This document shows, piece by piece, positions 1 through 7,851 of a DNA stretch of 15,376 nt. Position 1 is the stretch's first letter. Each line of letters begins with the position of its first letter. The position numbers and the translations under genes were made by a program. The stretch is from JANNVK01 sp031414415 (GTDB lineage: Bacteria; Acidobacteriota; Blastocatellia; Pyrinomonadales; Pyrinomonadaceae): contig JANNVK010000155.1 of the NCBI GenBank assembly GCA_031414415.1, positions 1-15,376 on the forward strand. The letters run 5' to 3'. A model generated the notes under the pieces. It was not told the DNA's origin, did no database searches, and saw only the letters and a program-made list of their open reading frames with translations.

Positions 1-227
1 GCAGATTCTTCTTTTCGCTCACATGCAACAATTAAGCACAAATCATCAATCTTCAACGATTCAATAAACCCTCTGATTTCAACATTTGAGCCTTCAGGTA
101 AATACTTATTCACCGATTTTAAAACTCGCTCACGCAAATCCGCGAAACCTAAGCCACGCGAATTTTCCGCTCGCCCAATCACGAGCGACAACGTTTCATC
201 AATAATTTTTTCGGAAGCAGAATTCAC
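1..227 (-). CDS. Partial hypothetical protein, N-terminal part, runs off left edge
   Basis: Reading the minus strand leftwards from a GTG at 227-225 gives 75 codons without a stop, running out of the window. The first in-frame stop upstream is a TAG six codons before the GTG, so the N-terminus lies close to here. No Shine-Dalgarno site is visible before the GTG. The peptide alternates charged and hydrophobic residues (for example GLGFADLRERVLKSV and DDLCLIVACERK), has no signal peptide or membrane segment, and looks like a soluble alpha/beta domain. I do not recognise the family. It diverges from the TonB-domain gene that starts at 312. Chance openness over 75 codons is possible but unlikely in A+T-rich DNA, and the codon choice resembles the neighbouring genes. 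Confidence 0.5.
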   Translation of the reverse strand, partial: MNSASEKIIDETLSLVIGRAENSRGLGFADLRERVLKSVNKYLPEGSNVEIRGFIESLKIDDLCLIVACERKEES

Positions 228-311
228 AAAGTTTTGAAGATTCTAGCAGACTATTGGAACTTTATTGAAGTTTTGGTGTCTAATTTATCAAGTAAATTTA
301 AAAAAATAAAT

Positions 312-1625
312 ATGATGAGAAAAATTTTACCGATAATTTTGATTTTTGTGCTTTGCAATTTAGTTTTTGGGCAGAATCTTGAAAAGAAAATTAAAACTAA
401 CCATGATAGCGGCGTATTGATTGGAAAAGCGTTAAGTTTGCCGAAACCTTCAGATGGTTGGCAAACATGTGATTGCAAATTCAAAAACACACAAGAAATT
501 ATCAACGTTCAAATTGAAATTGATGAAAATGGAAATGTAACTTCCGCGACAACGGTTTTAGGTCATCCATTTCTGCGTGCAAATTCAGAAGTAGCAGCTA
601 GATATTCAAAGTTTTCTCCTTCAATCTTTAACGGAAAACTTCAAAAAACATATAGTGAACTTACTTATACTTTCGATATTACTGTCGGCGAAGTTTCAGT
701 TCGTGAACCACAGCTTAAATTTGTTCAGATTCCACTTGGTAACCTGAACAATAAAGCAACATCTTTACCAATGCCGAAATATTTTTCTCATGGTGCAAAA
801 GGTGCAACAGGAAGTTTGAGTGTGCAAGTGAAGATTGATTTGCTATCCGGAAATGTAGTTGAAGCCATTGCAGTTTCCGGACATCCGATTTTCCGAAAAA
901 TTGTTGAAAACACTGCAATACTAGCAAAGTTTGATTTTACGAAAAACAATACTCCAGCAAAATTCGGGACAGGTATTTTGACTTATAAAGTTGAAGATTT
1001 TATTGGTTATCGAGAAGAAATGCTTATTGAAAAGACACCTATAAAACTTGGAATTATCAACGCAATGGCAACCGATTTACCAAAACCAATTTATCCACAG
1101 AAAGCGAAAGATTTTTGTATCGGCGGAAAAGTTGAAATTGAGGTTTTAGTTGACGAAAACGGCAATGTTATTGATGCAAAAGCAATTTCGGGTGACAAAT
1201 TATTGCGTGAATCGGCGGTTGAATCAGTAAAACAAGCAAAGTTTAATCAAAATGAGTTCAACGTAAAATTAAGAGGAATTATTGTTTATAATTTCGATTC
1301 GCTTGCTCCAAAGTGTCTCGTTACTGATCGAATTGTAAACAACAGAGCAATTTATTTGCCGAAACCGAATGTTAAGATCATTGTTCAGCCGAAACATTTG
1401 CATTTGAAAACGGATGAGATTGTGAAGGTTGAAATTATTGTTAATGAAGAAGGAAAAGTTACAAACTCACGTGCAATTTCAGGTCATCCGTTGCTTCGTG
1501 GTGTGTTCGAGAACGCTGCGAGAAAGGCAATATTTTCGCCGACAAACCACGTAGGCAGAATCCGCGTCAAAGCATTCTTAATCTATAAAATAAAGCCGAA
1601 CGCCGAGGTTATAACAAAATTTTAG
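312..1625 (+). CDS. Secreted protein with four tandem TonB C-terminal domains
   Basis: The product has about 437 residues. An in-frame TTG lies upstream at 234, but the ATG at 312 gives a clean signal peptide (MMRKILPIILIFVLCNLVFG, likely cut before Q21), so I prefer it. The ATG at 315 is equally possible. After the signal peptide come four copies of one module, roughly residues 40-128, 145-230, 245-327 and 340-425. Each starts with an LPKP/LPMP motif and contains a V-x-I-x-V-D-E-x-G-x-V strand, an A-x-S/L-G-H/D-P-x-x-R/L-R segment, a helix rich in A and K, and a closing Y-x-F/I strand. This is the TonB_C fold of energy-transducer proteins. A true TonB has one such domain and an uncleaved inner-membrane anchor; here there is neither ExbB/ExbD nor a proline-rich linker nearby. 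It is probably a periplasmic protein that binds envelope partners. Its closeness to the receptor at 2000 may be relevant. Confidence 0.85.
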   Translation: MMRKILPIILIFVLCNLVFGQNLEKKIKTNHDSGVLIGKALSLPKPSDGWQTCDCKFKNTQEIINVQIEIDENGNVTSATTVLGHPFLRANSEVAARYSKFSPSIFNGKLQKTYSELTYTFDITVGEVSVREPQLKFVQIPLGNLNNKATSLPMPKYFSHGAKGATGSLSVQVKIDLLSGNVVEAIAVSGHPIFRKIVENTAILAKFDFTKNNTPAKFGTGILTYKVEDFIGYREEMLIEKTPIKLGIINAMATDLPKPIYPQKAKDFCIGGKVEIEVLVDENGNVIDAKAISGDKLLRESAVESVKQAKFNQNEFNVKLRGIIVYNFDSLAPKCLVTDRIVNNRAIYLPKPNVKIIVQPKHLHLKTDEIVKVEIIVNEEGKVTNSRAISGHPLLRGVFENAARKAIFSPTNHVGRIRVKAFLIYKIKPNAEVITKF

Positions 1626-1671
1626 CTCGTATTTAATCTGCGTTTATCAGCGGCTAGATTTTCTTATGCTC

Positions 1672-1769
1672 ACCGCAAAATTCTTCTTCAAAAAACTCGT
1701 AACTTTCTAGCCATCTATATATTTCCAAGTCGTTTCACCGAGTTTATAAATTCCTAACGGATGCAGATG
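1672..1769 (-). pseudogene. Decayed C-terminal fragment of an ABHD18-like alpha/beta hydrolase
   Basis: The bases from 1672 align with the 3' end of the intact hydrolase gene (from 4885), at roughly 80-85% identity over about 85 bp with one extra A near the stop. On the minus strand the fragment reads LGETTWKYIDG, stop, KVTSFLKKNF. The intact gene reads LGETPWKYIDGWKITSFLKKN. The tryptophan codon TGG has become TAG, and the extra base removes the original stop codon. Similarity ends abruptly near 1765, so everything upstream in the gene is gone. Both copies lie in the same orientation and flank the receptor gene, which points to an old tandem or segmental duplication later broken by deletion or insertion. 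Confidence 0.8.
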
Positions 1770-1869
1770 TTGCTCTGATAATCAGTGTGATAGTGGATTT
1801 TGTAACACAAATGATAAATGTGCCAAAAAACCTGATAATGGTCCATATATTGAAGAAACTCTTGATTAA
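1750..1869 (+). pseudogene. C-terminal relic of a cysteine-rich protein
   Basis: This frame is open from a TAA at 1747-1749 to a TAA at 1867-1869 and lacks any start codon. It reads NGCRCCSDNQCDSGFCNTND followed by KCAKKPDNGPYIEETLD. Six of the seven cysteines follow a C-x-C-C-x4-C-x4-C-x5-C pattern. That density is very unlikely in random A+T-rich DNA, and the pattern resembles the short disulfide-rich repeats at the ends of secreted bacterial proteins. The 5' boundary coincides with the point where the hydrolase relic on the other strand stops, so both genes were truncated at one junction around 1756-1770. Expression is not expected. The coding interpretation rests on composition alone. Confidence 0.4.
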
Positions 1870-1900
1870 CCTGATAAGATGTAACACTTGACTAGAGAAG

Positions 1901-1924
1901 CCAACAAATTGAAAATTTTGTTGG
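1901..1924 (+). terminator. Weak hairpin downstream of the cysteine-rich relic
   Basis: CCAACAAA (1901-1908) pairs with TTTGTTGG (1917-1924) around an 8-base loop, giving 8 base pairs. Only a broken T-run follows. It may be the old terminator of the truncated gene ending at 1869, but the stem is A+T-rich and the tail weak. Confidence 0.25.
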
Positions 1925-1999
1925 TTTCGGTCACAAAATTTTCAGAATATAAAATGTTGATATTGGTTCCAAGCTAATTACAATGAGTAAGTTACTTCA

Positions 2000-4864
2000 A
2001 TGTTATATCTTAAAGTAAATTTGAAATCGCTGTTTATTAACGTAATCTTGTTTTGTAGTGTTTTCGGACAAACAAAAGAAGATGCTTTAATAATACAAGT
2101 TTTTGATCAACTCAAAAATCCTGTAAGTTCTGCAAAAGTAATATTAACCTCTGACACGAAGAAATTTTCACAAATTAAAAACACAAACACGAAAGGTATT
2201 GCTATCTTTGAGAACCTTCCCGAAAGTGACTTTAATATATTTGTAAAAGCTGATGGGTTCTCTGACTATGAAAAAAAGAGTCTTCCTTTTGAAAAGAATA
2301 TCATTCAAGTTACCCTTGAAATTCTCCCAATCGAAGCTAAAGTCGTGATTGACAATAGCGAAGAAACTCAGAAAAGCTATGGAAATATAAACACATTAAC
2401 CGTTGAACAGATTGACAACCTACCCATTGATTCCGAAGAGTTAGAGAAAGCACTTCAAAGAATCGCGGGAGAATCTGTTACAGGAGAGTTATTACCAATT
2501 AATGTTAATGGAATTGACAATTCGAAACTTCCAAACAAAGAAGATATTAAGTCAATAACTATCTACCGTGAGATTTTCTCAGCACAGTTTGAAGGCACTT
2601 CAGGTGAAAGAATTGAAATAGAAACAAAAAGTTCGAGAGCAAAATTTGGTGGAGGATTGATAGGAAAATTCGGAAATTCAATTATAAATGCAAGAGATGC
2701 TTTTATAAGTGAAAAATCACCGCTCAATTTAGGAGAATTTTCGCTTGATTTACACGGTCCAATAAATAATAAAATTTCGTGGTCATTATATACAGAATTT
2801 TCAAATCTCGACACAGGCTCTGCAATTAATGCAATTAAGCTTAATTCTGCATTGCAACCAATTCAGCTAAAGACCTTTCAAACAGTTCCAAGACGTTATC
2901 GATATAGTGGATTGACAATAGACGCAAACCCAACTGAAAAATCAAAAGTCAATCTAAGATATTCATACCAATCAACTACAAACAAAAATTTGGGTGTTGG
3001 TGGTTTCACATTGCAGAACAGAGGTTACAATACTGAAAATCAAACAAACAGCGTGAATTTCAATTCAATTTATGTTTTCAATCCAAATTTTTTTAATTCA
3101 GCTAAAGGGTCAGTAACATTTAGCAGCAATAAACTATTAAGTTCTGGAAATTCAATAGGTGTAAGTGTTTTAGATTCTTTTACCGATGGAGCTTTGGGAA
3201 CATCGAGGAAATCTGATATTTTCCGAGCGGTGTTTTTTGATGATGTGAGTTTAACTCTTAAGAAAGTGCGGATTGGTTTTGGTTTTATGTTAAGAAGTAA
3301 TCGAAACAGCGAAAATTCTAATGTTTCCAACGCAACTTATTTTTTTAACGGTCGAAATGCTCCGATTTTAGATGCAAATAATGTTCCTGTAAGTGATCCG
3401 CAAGGAAACTTTATCAACCAATCAATTACGAGCCTTGAAAGTTATAGAAGAACATTATTTTTTACCCAAGTGGGATTTTCCCCAACACAAGTAAGAAGTT
3501 TCGGTGGTGGAGCGAATCAGCTGACAATTTCAAGCGGTAATTCTGATATTTTCGCTACCCAAACAGATTTCGCAACCTATTTGCAGATTGCTTTTCCGAT
3601 TAAAAAAAATCTCGCTGGCAGCTTTGGTGTTCGCTACGAAAATCAAACAAACATTAAGAGCAATTCCGATTTTTCGCCTAGATTTGGATTAATCTGGTCG
3701 CCAAAATCAGAAAAGCAAACCAAACCAATCTTTTCGTTACCAAAAGTAAGTGTTGGATTTGGTTGGTTTTATTCAAGATTCGGTATTGAGAACTTATTCA
3801 ATTCAAAGCGAACAATTAATTCTTCGACTAACAATTTTACTATTACCAATTCAAGCCTTTTGGATTCTTTTCCAAATATTCCAACAATTACAAACATTCA
3901 GCAATCATCAATTGGAAGAAGCACTTTAACAATTGACGAAAAACTTAAAAGTCCATTTCAAACGATTCTAAATTTTAGCTTGGATAAAAATCTCGCAAAG
4001 AACTTATCGGTAAACATTCGGTATAGTTCGATAAATAGTTATCGTCAATCAGTTACTAGGAACATAAACGCACCTTTGCCTGGAACTTATACAGAAACAA
4101 ACGTAACTAATGCGATTTATCCTTTTGGAAATAGGCAAGCAGTTTTTAGGGTTTTATCGGCTGGAAAAAATGAATCAAATCGATTGAATTTATCTTTAAA
4201 CTCAAGTGATATTTCTTTTTTAAAAACCAAAATTAATCTTGGGTTTTCTTATGGATTTGCTAAAGACCAAGGTAATGTTGTTAGTGGAAATTCAAATTAC
4301 TTTAATGCTTACAATTTTAGTGATGAATTTTCACGTTCTACGTCAGACGGTGTCCATAGAGCTTCAACTTGGATTGAAACAAGTTTACCTAAGTCGTTTA
4401 ATTTGTTTATCGTTTCTAACTTTAGAACAGGACAACGGTTCAATTTCACAACAGGAAAAGATTCAAACGGCGATGGTTACTATAGCGAGCGACCTGCATT
4501 TGCTTCAAATTTAAACAAACCAGGAATTGTATTTACAAAATTTGGAGTTTTTGATCCTAACCCAACCTTGGGAGATGAAATTATTCCACGAAATTTTGGA
4601 CGTGGGGCAAAACTTATTGAAATAAATTTAATATTAACGAAAACATTCAAATTTGGAATGGATAAAAACACTAAAAAACTTAAATATAGATCTAGATTAA
4701 ATATTTTTGTCGATAATTTATTCAATACAAATAACTTAGGTAACCCGATTGGTAATTTGTCATCGCCAAACTTTCTTCGCTCTTTATCGGTAAGTTCAAT
4801 TGATGGTTTAGGAAAACTGTCTGAACCTCGAAGTATCAGATTTGCAATGACATTTTCGTTTTAA
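2000..4864 (+). CDS. TonB-dependent receptor-like outer-membrane protein (Oar/CarboxypepD_reg type)
   Basis: The 954-residue product starts with a signal peptide (hydrophobic LFINVILFCSVFG, cut near G23). Residues about 28-112 form a carboxypeptidase-regulatory-like beta-sandwich: QVFDQLKNPVSSAKVILTSD, then TKGIAIFENLP and FVKADGF. Residues about 125-210 resemble a plug domain (LTVEQIDNLPID, then a G-E-R-I-E-I-E-T-K-S ending). The rest is a long run of amphipathic beta strands rich in aromatic and asparagine residues, ending in RSIRFAMTFSF, with the terminal phenylalanine typical of outer-membrane barrels. Such proteins sit in the outer membrane and import large or scarce ligands using TonB energy. 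No TonB box or substrate-specific partner such as SusD is evident. No Shine-Dalgarno site precedes the ATG. The stop lies 18 bp from the stop of the convergent hydrolase, with no clear terminator between them. Confidence 0.85.
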   Translation: MLYLKVNLKSLFINVILFCSVFGQTKEDALIIQVFDQLKNPVSSAKVILTSDTKKFSQIKNTNTKGIAIFENLPESDFNIFVKADGFSDYEKKSLPFEKNIIQVTLEILPIEAKVVIDNSEETQKSYGNINTLTVEQIDNLPIDSEELEKALQRIAGESVTGELLPINVNGIDNSKLPNKEDIKSITIYREIFSAQFEGTSGERIEIETKSSRAKFGGGLIGKFGNSIINARDAFISEKSPLNLGEFSLDLHGPINNKISWSLYTEFSNLDTGSAINAIKLNSALQPIQLKTFQTVPRRYRYSGLTIDANPTEKSKVNLRYSYQSTTNKNLGVGGFTLQNRGYNTENQTNSVNFNSIYVFNPNFFNSAKGSVTFSSNKLLSSGNSIGVSVLDSFTDGALGTSRKSDIFRAVFFDDVSLTLKKVRIGFGFMLRSNRNSENSNVSNATYFFNGRNAPILDANNVPVSDPQGNFINQSITSLESYRRTLFFTQVGFSPTQVRSFGGGANQLTISSGNSDIFATQTDFATYLQIAFPIKKNLAGSFGVRYENQTNIKSNSDFSPRFGLIWSPKSEKQTKPIFSLPKVSVGFGWFYSRFGIENLFNSKRTINSSTNNFTITNSSLLDSFPNIPTITNIQQSSIGRSTLTIDEKLKSPFQTILNFSLDKNLAKNLSVNIRYSSINSYRQSVTRNINAPLPGTYTETNVTNAIYPFGNRQAVFRVLSAGKNESNRLNLSLNSSDISFLKTKINLGFSYGFAKDQGNVVSGNSNYFNAYNFSDEFSRSTSDGVHRASTWIETSLPKSFNLFIVSNFRTGQRFNFTTGKDSNGDGYYSERPAFASNLNKPGIVFTKFGVFDPNPTLGDEIIPRNFGRGAKLIEINLILTKTFKFGMDKNTKKLKYRSRLNIFVDNLFNTNNLGNPIGNLSSPNFLRSLSVSSIDGLGKLSEPRSIRFAMTFSF

Positions 4865-4882
4865 GGTAAAAATCACCATTAA

Positions 4883-5899
4883 TTACCGCAAATTCTTCTT
4901 CAAAAAACTCGTAATTTTCCAACCGTCAATATATTTCCAAGGCGTTTCACCGAGTGTGTAATGTCCGCAAGGCAACCACGAAGATTCGGCTTCGGGCGAT
5001 GTTTGCTTGATCCGTTTTATTGTTTCGCGAGATAAATCGACTGGAAAACTGAGATCGTAAAGTGTGTAGATATATTTCTGCGGACGCGGATTTTCTTTCA
5101 GTTTTTCGATGTGTCCCATTGGTGAAATTGGTCGCCAAAATTCGCGTAAGTCTTCTAATGAAACGACTTTCTCGATGCTTTCGCGGACGTGATAAGTTGA
5201 AAGTCCGTGCCACACAACATCTGCAAAATAACCTGAAACGTGGTTAAAAACTCCGGCTTCAATGTCGTTATCGTGCGTAAACGCCAGAAACGCGACGCAC
5301 GAGCCAATACTCGTTCCCGCGATTCCAACTCGCTCATAACCTTCATTTTTGAGCCAGCGAACTGCCGCTTTCGTATCTAAAACTGCTTGTTGAACGCTTT
5401 GCAACGTTTGCCCGACATTTGGTGCGACCAAATAATCTGCACGCACTAATTCCGGCGACATCCGCGTTTCATGGTAAGGAAGCGTTAGTCGAAGTGCGTT
5501 CATCCCAAATTTATTTAGCAATTGACACAAGCCAAAATAGCTTTCTTTTGGGGCGTTCCAATGCGGAAGAACAACAATTGCGGTGCGTTTATTATTGACA
5601 GGAAAGAATTTAGCAACAACTTGATTATTATTTTCGCAGGTAGTTTTTACAGCACTTTGCCATTCTAAGTCCAAAGTCCCAAGTTCGGAGTCCGAAGTTT
5701 TGTATTCAATTTCGTTTGGCAGACTGAAAAAATCGTTGCTGTTTTTTAGGATATTTTTACTGAAATGTGAAAAAAATTCGTGCGGATTTTCATCACTTCC
5801 ACCAAAGAATTCAGTTCCCCATTGAAAATCTCTGACGAATCGATTATCGGTGAGAAAAGCGTGGTGGCGTTCTCGTTTGTGCATCCAGCGTTTGAACAT
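4883..5899 (-). CDS. Alpha/beta hydrolase, ABHD18-like family
   Basis: This 338-residue soluble protein has an alpha/beta-hydrolase core. The strand and oxyanion region is AIVVLPHWNAP (about 107-117), followed by NALRLTLPYHETRMSPEL (about 134-151). The nucleophile elbow GIAGTSIGSC places the catalytic serine at S197 (G-T-S-I-G). The likely catalytic histidine is H313 in LPCGHYTLGE. The acid is probably D282 or D288 in YDLSFPVDLS. The N-terminal 60 residues are charged and aromatic, with no signal peptide. The order and motifs fit the ABHD18-type family (Abhydrolase_18), whose substrate is unknown. AGGAT lies about 9 nt before the ATG on the minus strand. The DUF2490 gene ends 61 bp upstream on the same strand, so the two may be cotranscribed. 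A decayed second copy of its 3' end lies at 1672-1769. Confidence 0.85.
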   Translation of the reverse strand: MFKRWMHKRERHHAFLTDNRFVRDFQWGTEFFGGSDENPHEFFSHFSKNILKNSNDFFSLPNEIEYKTSDSELGTLDLEWQSAVKTTCENNNQVVAKFFPVNNKRTAIVVLPHWNAPKESYFGLCQLLNKFGMNALRLTLPYHETRMSPELVRADYLVAPNVGQTLQSVQQAVLDTKAAVRWLKNEGYERVGIAGTSIGSCVAFLAFTHDNDIEAGVFNHVSGYFADVVWHGLSTYHVRESIEKVVSLEDLREFWRPISPMGHIEKLKENPRPQKYIYTLYDLSFPVDLSRETIKRIKQTSPEAESSWLPCGHYTLGETPWKYIDGWKITSFLKKNLR

Positions 5900-5960
5900 A
5901 ACGTAATATCCTAAGTAAAAAAAAACGCTTTCGCAAATCGCTTTTAGTTTAGACGTGGAA

Positions 5961-6626
5961 TTATCCGATTCGAATGCGAAGATTTATACCAAAACCATGA
6001 ACGGTTTTTATCGTTCCGGTTCGATTTTTTTGCCAAACGTAAAATATGTCGGTTGTCAGATTATTGCTGATTTTCTTATTGAAACCGAAAAACAAACGGT
6101 TTCTGGTAATTTTTTTTGAACCGAGTTCGTAATAAAATTCATTCATTACATAAGGATCAAACTTTTTTTGTGGAAAAATAACTTGAACGCGATTGCGATA
6201 AAATGTCGGATCCGTAATTCGAGATTTTCGTTGCCGATAATCAATCATATTTCGATTTCTGAGTCGAATTTTCGCGAAATCTTTTTGTAAATTCAACGCA
6301 AATCGAAAACGACTTTCATATAATCTGCGGCTGCCACGTGATTTTTCCGAACGATAAATATAACTCGGTTGGAGGCTGACGAATTCGTTTACACGATAAT
6401 CAAAACCTGCACCGATTCTTGCATCGCCTGACTGAATAGAATTTTTTCCGATTCTTAAGTTACCGATTATTTGACCCGAAAGCCGATCAAATTCCTTACC
6501 GTTTTTGTCTTTCGATTTAATAATCGGAATCGAAATTACCGTTTCATTCCAAAACTGAACATCACTCGTGCTTTGCGAGAAAATTGTTATCGGAATTATG
6601 AAAATTACAATCAAGAGATATTTCAT
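5961..6626 (-). CDS. DUF2490 family outer-membrane protein
   Basis: The 221-residue protein has a signal peptide (MKYLLIVIFIIPITIFS, then QSTSD). The mature part begins with VQFWNETVISIPI, the W-N-E signature typical of DUF2490. Repeated amphipathic beta strands follow, with many arginines and aromatics: YIYRSEKS, RFALNLQKDFAKIRLRNRN, IDYRQR, FYRNRVQVIFP, YVMNEFYYELG and NRLFFGFNKKISNNLTTDIF. It ends GFGINLRIRIG. The family is a small predicted outer-membrane beta-barrel of unknown function. The gene is divergent from the SpoIIM-like gene and precedes the hydrolase in the same orientation. TATAAT ends 6 nt before the ATG on the coding strand, leaving almost no 5' leader. After the stop, toward the hydrolase, lies a run of nine T on the coding strand without a convincing stem. 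Confidence 0.8.
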   Translation of the reverse strand: MKYLLIVIFIIPITIFSQSTSDVQFWNETVISIPIIKSKDKNGKEFDRLSGQIIGNLRIGKNSIQSGDARIGAGFDYRVNEFVSLQPSYIYRSEKSRGSRRLYESRFRFALNLQKDFAKIRLRNRNMIDYRQRKSRITDPTFYRNRVQVIFPQKKFDPYVMNEFYYELGSKKITRNRLFFGFNKKISNNLTTDIFYVWQKNRTGTIKTVHGFGINLRIRIG

Positions 6627-6632
6627 AACTCA

Positions 6633-6638
6633 ATTATA
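6633..6638 (-). promoter_or_regulatory. -10 element, probable leaderless promoter of the DUF2490 gene
   Basis: A perfect TATAAT on the minus strand is followed by six bases and then the ATG. With usual -10 spacing, transcription would begin at or next to the start codon. No Shine-Dalgarno site is present, which agrees with a leaderless mRNA. The -35 region is poor (TGTCGG at 17-bp spacing). Confidence 0.45.
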
Positions 6639-6815
6639 AGCAAATTTAGTTATTTCCGACAGTTTTTCAACATAATTATTGCCGCAGAAGACACTACGGT
6701 TACTAAAAACAATTTTGATTTTTGTATTTACTCAGCCAACAAAACTCGAAAATATTTCTTGAGACGTAAATTCTTTTTGCAAATTATCTGCGAACATCCT
6801 AAAATCCAATAAAAT

Positions 6816-7793
6816 ATGAATCGATTCATCGACGACAGAAAAAATAATTGGAAACGCCTCGAAGAACTTCTCTCGCAGCTCGAATTTTCGTCAATTAAGC
6901 GACTTCCGCGTGAAGAAGTTCGCGAATTTGGTCAACTTTATCGTCGTGCCGCATCCGATCTCGCAATTGCACGTGAGGAAACTCGTGATCCGAAAGTCAT
7001 CAGTTATCTCAACAGCCTCGTCATTCGTGCTCACGGAAAAATCTACCGAGCTGAGGGAAATGGCGTAAATGTTATTTGGAATTTTTTCGCCAAAGATTTT
7101 CCGCAAGCGTTTCGTAATACTTGGAAATTTACCGCGATTGCCTTTGCTGTTTTTATGATTTTTGGTGTTGGATCATTCGTTTTGGCTTATAACGATTTAA
7201 ATTTTGCCGATAGTTTGGGTTTAGAAACATTACGTTATCAAGTTCAAAACGGCGATCGCTGGTGGCTTTCTCTGAATGAAGCAAATCAAGTTGGTTCGAG
7301 TGAAATATTGACGAATAACATTATGGTAACGTTTATGGCGTTTGCCTATGGTGCTTTTTTCGGTCTTGGAACTCTTTACATTTTGGCTTTCAACGGTTTG
7401 CAAATCGGTGCAGTTTTAGGTGTTTGCTACAAAATTGATGGAGTTTTTGGCAACGATTTAGTGACTTTTATGGTTGGTCACGGTGTTATTGAACTTTCGT
7501 GTATTTTTATCGCTGGCGGAGCCGGAATGTTAATCGGATATTCGTTGATTAACCCAGGAAATTTGAGTCGCGGAAATGCTTTGAAAAAAGCTGGAATTGA
7601 AGCAGTAAAATTAGTCTTTGGATGTGCTTGTTTGCTTGTGATTGCGGGAATAATCGAAGGATTTTTATCGCCTTCAGGTCTTCCAGCTTCGATAAAATTT
7701 TCAACCGGAATTTTAACCGGAATCGCAATGTTTTCGTATCTGCTTTTGGTCGGAAGGGAACAAATAAAGACTGAGGAATCTTCGATTTATTAA
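6816..7793 (+). CDS. SpoIIM-family (stage II sporulation protein M-like) integral membrane protein
   Basis: The product has 325 residues. A soluble charged N-terminal part (about 1-90, with LPREEVREFGQLYRRAASDL and AREETRD, then YLNSLVIRAHGKIYR) is followed by hydrophobic segments at about 98-123, 170-208, 214-243, 258-281 and 290-310. The segment GHGVIELSCIFIAGGAGMLI matches the conserved H-G-x-x-E-L core of the SpoIIM/DUF95 family. In non-spore-forming bacteria this family is often found beside RDD, MoxR and DUF58 genes; none is present here, so this copy stands alone. It acts in the inner membrane; its biochemical role is not known. No Shine-Dalgarno site is visible before the ATG. A 14-bp perfect palindrome (ATGAATCGATTCAT) covers the start codon. 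Confidence 0.88.
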   Translation: MNRFIDDRKNNWKRLEELLSQLEFSSIKRLPREEVREFGQLYRRAASDLAIAREETRDPKVISYLNSLVIRAHGKIYRAEGNGVNVIWNFFAKDFPQAFRNTWKFTAIAFAVFMIFGVGSFVLAYNDLNFADSLGLETLRYQVQNGDRWWLSLNEANQVGSSEILTNNIMVTFMAFAYGAFFGLGTLYILAFNGLQIGAVLGVCYKIDGVFGNDLVTFMVGHGVIELSCIFIAGGAGMLIGYSLINPGNLSRGNALKKAGIEAVKLVFGCACLLVIAGIIEGFLSPSGLPASIKFSTGILTGIAMFSYLLLVGREQIKTEESSIY

Positions 7794-7851
7794 CCCAATA
7801 AAAAATAACAAAATATTCAGACGATTTGAAACACGCGAAAAGAGATTTTTT

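Larger units (their letters stand above)
1626..1999. other. Intergenic scar region with two gene relics
   Basis: These 374 bases hold no intact gene. They contain, in order, a decayed hydrolase 3' end on the minus strand, the 3' end of a cysteine-rich coding sequence on the plus strand, a small hairpin, and an A+T-rich stretch before the receptor gene. In that stretch TATAAA at 1948-1953 is the only promoter-like element, with no convincing -35. No ribosome binding site precedes the ATG at 2000. Confidence 0.6.

Noticed and set aside
234..311. Extended N-terminus of the TonB-domain protein from TTG 234
   Set aside because: It would bury the signal peptide behind 26 polar and aromatic residues; ATG 312 gives a normal exported protein.
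4239..4514. Overlapping reading frame within the receptor gene
   Set aside because: It is a shadow of the conserved barrel coding frame and lacks a ribosome binding site.
5917..5945. Terminator between the DUF2490 gene and the hydrolase gene (minus strand, nine T)
   Set aside because: The only stem before the T-run is GC/GC around GAAA, too short to call.
6471..6812. Plus-strand frame opposite the DUF2490 gene start and into the intergenic region
   Set aside because: It is rich in N, R and F from the reversed barrel codons and has no family features.
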